Source of the DNA: Amoebophrya sp. A120
Lineage: Eukaryota; Sar; Dinophyceae; Syndiniales; Amoebophryaceae
DNA: 64,000 nucleotides
Assembly: GCA_905178155.1 (NCBI GenBank)
Contig: CAJINV010000019.1
Location: 1,100,913-1,164,912, forward strand
Reading direction: 5' to 3'
How positions within the stretch are numbered: the stretch's first letter is position 1; the number at the start of each line of letters is the position of its first letter. Positions 59,153 through 64,000 of this stretch are shown here, in pieces. The position numbers were made by a program, and so were the translations under genes. The notes under the pieces were generated by a model that did not search any database, had not been told where the DNA came from, and worked only from the letters and a program-made list of their open reading frames with translations.

Positions 59153-62100
59153 TCGAGTTGCGGATTTTTGGGAATGATCTTCCGAAATGCTCAGTTCTAG
59201 TACTGATGAAAAGCTAGAAGAGAGAGAGAGAGATAACCTACATAGTTGAACTAGGCAGGACAGTATACGACGAACATCACACAGAAGAACGCTGGCCTTG
59301 CTCCCGTCCAACTGCTAGCGTGATGCCTCTCCGCCCACCTCGCAGCGCCTTCAGAAATGGCCCGGCTGACTACTCTCGGGTCGGATGCTGCTCGCGGATG
59401 CTGCTTGATGTGATCCTGTTGCCCTAGCCGAGGTTCTGCTTTCAGGTCGTACAGGCCTGGTAGAGGGCGACGAACTAGACCGAAGACTAGAACGCCCCCC
59501 CGCTACCGCGAGGTTTTTAGTAGTCAGATTGCGTCAAGGCCGGCCGGAAGACACTGGGATAGTTTACCTGTGGCCTTGTAGCCCGAGTCTGATTCAAACC
59601 GTTCTACGCGCTGATGTCATCCTCCATGTCCGTGAAGAGTAAGGCGGCATGTTAAGGGGGAATTGAGATGACGGGGAACTTAAAAAAAAAATAAAAGGCA
59701 ATCGAAAGCAAACTAGTTCCCCGGCTCGACATGCGGCGACGCTGCTCTTCCACGCAGCGCCCCGGCGAGCAGTTGACGGGGCACTCACTCACTGGACAGG
59801 CCGTCTCCCGCTCAGCGGCGTGGCGCGGCTGTTCTACCAGGAAAGCACTACAGATAGCTTTGCCGCTACTATTTCTATATTTTTCTTTCTATTATAGCTA
59901 TTATTATTTAAGCTACTGCAGCGACGGACCTCGGCGGCGCATCCATCCGGTGAGCGAGTCAGGGCAGTTTGTGCTGGACGCATATTGTTTGTGTTTTTTG
60001 ACCGCCGTGTGTGTGTGTTTCTTCGTCAACGTCCTTATGTGTGCACCCATGTGAGACTAGCGCTACCGGGGGGCTCTTCCTGTCCCCCCGGGTCCTAATG
60101 TGTTTTGATTTGGAAAGGGGTAGTATCCGTTCTCAAACAAACGCAGGATCACACGCAGGATCACACGTACTGAGACGTACTTAAGATTGTCAATAAAATA
60201 AAAATTACGAGGACTTCTAAAGTTCTTCTGGTTCTTGCTTAGTCTTGGCTAACACACAACAAATTCAAGGATGCAACATATTTTCACTTTGTTCGTTTGT
60301 TTCCTGCTCTATGTGTTGATCGCGCGAAAGGTCCATACATTGCAACTCGATTTCGCCTAGAAATGCGAGAATCAAATAAAAGTGGTTGCGATTGGTCTGA
60401 TGAAAAGCTAGAACGTAGTTGTACAACAAAATTGTGATATACTGTTGAAAAAGTCGTAGAGGGAGTTAGACAGTGGCGCTTTCACTTCTTTGTTAGTATC
60501 GTAATACACTTAGGCGCTTACACGGCAACCTTTTTTTGAGAAAGTTGCTTTATCGCTTTCTTAGTGTAGTAGTCTACGCGTTGTACTGTAATATCTTTCC
60601 GATAAGGGAAAAGTTTCTAATAGATACTTCGAACCAATCGCGATAGTATAGAGTAGAGTTTCTTAGAATAAAATCAGTAAAAGTTCGCTCCTTTATTTTT
60701 GGTACACAAAGCCAAAATCCCGCTGAGCTGAAATTAATTCAACTAAAGCGAGACTTCGGGGAATGACAAAGCAGCTAGGGGGCCACCAAAGTGGAAGTGA
60801 CAGATTGCTAAAGACTTTCCTTGGAATTAGAAGTGATACTCGACAGTGGTGCTAAAAATCAAAACTATGCTATTTTACACGGTTCAAAAAAAGGCAACTG
60901 CGCTCGTTGTGCACAAAATAGGTTGTGCAGGAGTAGTTTTGTTCCACCAGCTCAAAGCAAAATCATGGAACAAACAGGTATCATGCAATCTATGCAAATG
61001 TAAAAATCTCATGCGAAACGAGTCGACAAGAGAACCTATCGAAACGATAGTATCTACTATGCATCATGGTGTACTAGTTCGTATAGCCGAAATTTGTTCC
61101 AAAATATGACATGCAAATGAACTTTACAAAACAGTGCTTGGGTGCCTGATTTTTGTGTTACGAAAATATCGAAACATAGTACTAGCACGGCACACACCTT
61201 GATATAAGCGACAAGCTCTCGTCTGGTGCTAATTATTCTCTCCACTTCTTATCCAATCGGTTGCTACTCCTCTTTCCGCTCATAGATATTCCCTCTCTCT
61301 CGCTGCGACCGAGGATTCTCAAGAAATTCGCTTTTCATCGAGTGGGAAATCACTTCGGCAGAGAAACAATACCGAGCTCGCTCATCGGGAAGTACAAACT
61401 AACTCAGCTACCGCGAACACCAGCATCGAACAGGAACACTGTCGTCGCGCTAAACTCATCACACGCGGAGAGGCAGAATAAGAACAACCGCGCCCTGCGT
61501 TATTTTCTCTGTCGATGACAAGGAATAAAGCAAACTTCGAATTATACAGGTTTTGTCAAGGTTTTGATAGGAATTTCATCTGCCATTGCTCAAACAAGTA
61601 CAAATTTTGCTCTTGCACGGTGGCGACTACAAGAAAAGTGGACGTGGCGCTACAGGAGCTCCAGCGGGATTCAATTTTGGTTCATTCATAACTTCCTACG
61701 CACGATTTGAATTTGAAGAGTGCGCGCCCCGCCCTTCACAGCTCGCACTTCTGATGGTGAGACACCGCAAAGAACGGCCAATGCTGCACTTCTGATGTAC
61801 TACGATTCATCCAGTACTACGATTCATCTACGGCCAATGCTGCACGGCCGATGCTTGCTGTACTACGATTCATCCGGTACTACTTGATGGCTGCAATGAA
61901 GCTAGTACGTCGAAAGTTGACAGTAATCGCAACACCATCAAAACATTCTGCAAATTATTTCTGGTGTAAACTTCTAAATTTTTCAGTCGAAGATAATTTC
62001 AATTTGTGAGATGATTGCTGAGGGCTGCGCGCGGCAGCCCTTGTCCTGGTCCTGGTAGCAAATATTACAAGATCATTGATAAAAGTCTGTTGTTGTTTGA

Positions 62101-62366
62101 AAGTTCATTTAGCGTACTAGTGTCTTTCTGACGGTAAGTATACATATAGACGTGTAGATTTAATTTCAAGCTGTCAAAGAGTATTCCTTCATTTTCTTTT
62201 TCTTGTTCATCCGTCAACGCCACGTGTACCTACTATTCCGAGAGTGTGTTTCTTCGTGTAGTTTTCGCATTGTTTTACTGTGTGCTTAGATAAATTTCGC
62301 ACCAATAGTACCGGTTTTCCAGGCAGAAAACTCAGGCTTCATCCTAGTATCCTTCAAACCTCTGCC
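59153..62366. other. long intergenic stretch, no gene recognised
   Basis: Over 3 kb without introners. A plus-strand frame at 59731-60054 with one hydrophobic segment exists but has no family resemblance. Short direct repeats near 60143 (CGCAGGATCACA twice) and the repeat at 61798. A short AG dinucleotide run lies at about 59219. Confidence 0.5.
61798..61874. repeat. short dispersed tandem repeat TACTACGATTCATC
   Basis: Three exact copies at 61798, 61815 and 61861, interleaved with two copies of a CGGCCAATGCTGCAC-type word (61776 and about 61831) in non-coding sequence. Confidence 0.6.
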
Positions 62367-63902
62367 CTAATTCCCCCTCGCATCTGCCGCCGTGTTGCAG
62401 TTGCTATACCCCAATTTTTCCAGCTCTTTCTGCAACCCTGCAATGTGCTGGCAGCCCACCACAGCCAGCACTCGACCGTCGAAGCCTACCAAAGTACTAG
62501 CCATCGATTCTTCGCGCCGGTGGAATATGATGTCCGACGTGTTTTTCGGCTCCGTTTTCAGAGCCACCTCGCGCAAAATGAACGCCAGCCGGTGGGTCGG
62601 CACGATGTCGTACGACAGTTCCGCGGTTTTGTTTTCTTGCAGTTGTCGGGCCTGGTGCTTCTGCGCGGAGGAAACGGGTGCAGAATTGGAATTACCACTA
62701 GACCCCCCGCCGCCGAGCTGTACCAATCGGTCTAACTCGGTATCGGACAAATCGCAGACGATCCGCAAGTAGTGCGCCAAAGACTGTTGCTTCAGGAGCT
62801 CACACGCCTGCAACGCGAGCTGATATCAAATGTAAAAATGTCTGGGTCTGGAAGGTTGCCAGGTTTGTCATGCATATTTTACATGACTCAGGATGTCTGT
62901 AATGCATGATCTGGCATCACATATTTTTAGAGGCCTTCCTGATGCCTATCCCGCATGACAAATGGCCTCCCCGCGTAGCACAAACTGGGCTCCTATTGCT
63001 GGTCATGCAATACAGATTTTTTAGAGTGCAAAGTTAGCATCACAAGTTCCAACCTTCCAGACCCAGACATTTTTGCATTTGATAGCTGGCGGTTGGAGTC
63101 AATGTGGAGGATCCGGCAACTCGGGCCGGCGAGGTACTTGGGCATGGCGACCGGAAAAGAATTGCAGATGGAGAGAACCTTTTTAAAATGACGTGGAAGT
63201 TATGCAAGAACTCTTGTGAATCATGCTACCATGTAATAAATGTTGCTCCGAAAAAAAGTAGAAAAACACGCTGATGAAACATCCATATCCACTAAAGTAA
63301 AGAATCACCAGAAGATAAGTACGCTCTTATCAGTCTTCTCCGTTTTCGCCTTCCTTGCAATCTCGTTCAAGAAATGCAGCCCGAAGTCCTCACGCAGCGC
63401 CTCGCGGCGGAAGGCGTCCGCTAAGCCCTTCCACGTTTCCCGACCGTCCAAAGGCGCTTCCAGCCCAACGATGTGGGGCTGCAGACGCCGGAATACCTTT
63501 TTTTCAGTTGGTATTCGGTGCGGGGTGAATTACTAGTTACCCGACTGCAAGGCGTAGAGCGTCACACAACGTGGTGGTCTTTATTGTTTCTCATGCTCTA
63601 CTGCGGGCTTTTATGATCTCATGACATGATCAAGAACAGATGGAAACACGATAGGAGCTTAGTGTTATTCACGGATCGTCTTAATGAAAAAGTACCTTCG
63701 CCATGTTGATCGCGTCGTACTTCGAGTAGTGCAGTTGTCCTAGGATGTAAATGTGCGAATTCTTCGCCACCATTGGGTTGTTTAAACACCACTCTGCCAA
63801 GTCCTCGTTTGTCGTATCGCGCAAAACGCGGTACAAATCCAAGCCGTACGCCATCGCTTTGTCCAAGTAATCCTTCGGCTCCTCGACTTTCGCACCACTA
63901 CT
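62367..63902 (-). CDS. TraB-domain protein, 5' end beyond window
   Basis: Probable member of the TraB/PrgY/GumN group; eukaryotic members include TRABD, a mitochondrial or membrane-associated protein of unclear activity. Seen: KNSHIYILGQLHYSKYDAINM (about 63760-63700), the position of the family's first GxxH motif, VFRRLQPHIVGLEAPLDG...W (about 63500), RREALREDFGLHFLNEIA, SICNSFPVAMPKYLAGPSCR and RILHIDSNRQLALQA on both sides of an introner, HRREESMASTL, and the second Gly-His motif VLAVVGCQHIAGLQKELEKLG near the C-terminus. TAG at 62367. The MAK/VFR junction is GTACTT...AAAG. A family F5 introner begins at 63903 and continues past the window, so the N-terminal exons are not seen. Confidence 0.78.
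62824..63084. mobile_element. introner F1 in TraB gene
   Basis: 261 bp. Sense flanks CCAGC/TCAGC. Joins SNRQLALQACE. Confidence 0.95.
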
Positions 63903-64000
63903 TATGGGGGTGTCAGAATCGAAATCGTCAAACTTGAAATAGTTTGCCATACATAAATAAATGCAACGCAAAAATTGTCTCCATTGCAGAGGACGCAAGG
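63903..64000. mobile_element. introner F5, left part only, in TraB gene
   Basis: Begins TATGGGGGTGTCAGAATCG like other F5 ends; the right end is outside the window. Confidence 0.85.

Noticed and set aside
59731-60054. Plus-strand frame of 107 codons with a hydrophobic stretch
   Set aside because: Isolated, opposite strand, no recognisable motif; could not be supported as a gene.
2497-63084. Recurrent peptides such as [30 protein letters not shown] and FQTQTFLHL in many reading frames
   Set aside because: They are translations of the F1 inverted repeats in different frames, not protein motifs.
2497-63084. Regularly repeated short words resembling a CRISPR array
   Set aside because: The words occur in both orientations with irregular spacing inside inverted-repeat elements in eukaryotic introns; there is no repeat-spacer layout and no cas gene.
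1-64000. tRNA, rRNA or other known RNA genes
   Set aside because: None recognised by eye; short genes could be missed without a covariance search.
1-64000. A transposase gene that could mobilise the introners
   Set aside because: No reading frame in the window resembles a transposase, reverse transcriptase or integrase.

Overview
The window is nuclear DNA of a eukaryotic microbe, most likely a dinoflagellate-lineage parasite of the genus Amoebophrya (Syndiniales) or a close relative. This is inferred from gene structure, not from a database match. Eleven protein-coding genes can be supported and all lie on the minus strand. Their exons are GC-rich and cut into many short pieces. Most of the cuts are made by short inverted-repeat elements of the kind called introners; abundant introners and non-GT-AG introns have been reported for Amoebophrya.

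Layout from left to right (all genes minus strand): RPB1, largest subunit of RNA polymerase II (13064 to 2227, 22 exons); a DUF1772-type membrane protein (17815 to 15251); a His/Cys-rich protein of unknown function (19836 to 19024); a multi-pass membrane protein with an IQ motif and a C2-like domain (about 27759 to 21264); a MAP-kinase-kinase-like protein kinase (about 34405 to 30261); a CWC25-like spliceosome factor (about 39066 to 35254); a protein with a signal peptide (44051 to 41072); the DEAD-box helicase HAS1/DDX18 (48737 to 45248); a WDR26/GID7-like LisH-CTLH-WD40 protein (55907 to 49539); a protein starting MGCGSS, a likely acylation signal (59152 to 57281); and a TraB-domain protein running off the right edge (>63902 to 62367). 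The spaces between genes are AT-richer and hold almost nothing recognisable.

The main discovery is the introner population: 63 elements by my count in 64 kb, in nine families by terminal inverted repeat (TIR). TIR key words: F1 ATGTCTGGGTCTGGAAG (29 copies), F2 GAGTAAAAACGTACCCACAC (8), F3 TGCAAAAGTATCGTACTCGT (6), F4 GGAAAAATCCCCCCTCCCCA (5), F5 AAATCGACAAAGTTGAAAT (4), F6 GTGAAAAATGCCCCCACCCC (2), F7 CAAGAAAAAAACTGTGTAAG and relatives (7), F8 CGTGAGGAAAAACTATCTCA (1), F9 CAAACAAAAAAAGTTCGTCA (1). Almost every copy begins TAT, ends ATA, and sits between 5-bp direct repeats. The 5-bp repeats are exact in 47 copies and differ in 15, usually by one base; one copy is cut by the window edge. Removing each element plus one copy of the 5-bp repeat restores the reading frame: HAS1 closes to 680 aa and GID7 to 1331 aa with no residual frameshift. 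Only two of the 63 could be written as GT-AG introns. The same genes also carry ordinary GT-AG introns, usually with GTA donors.

All families, although their TIRs differ, share a short internal word, TTGT(C/G/A)ATGC and its reverse complement, repeated many times per element in both orientations. Elements are found in both orientations relative to the genes, so whatever directs their splicing must be symmetric. The long inverted repeats would fold the intron RNA into a hairpin that brings the two exon ends together. The genes are ordinary housekeeping and signalling genes (transcription, splicing, ribosome biogenesis, ubiquitin ligase, kinase) and do not form a pathway; what unites them is this shared invasion.
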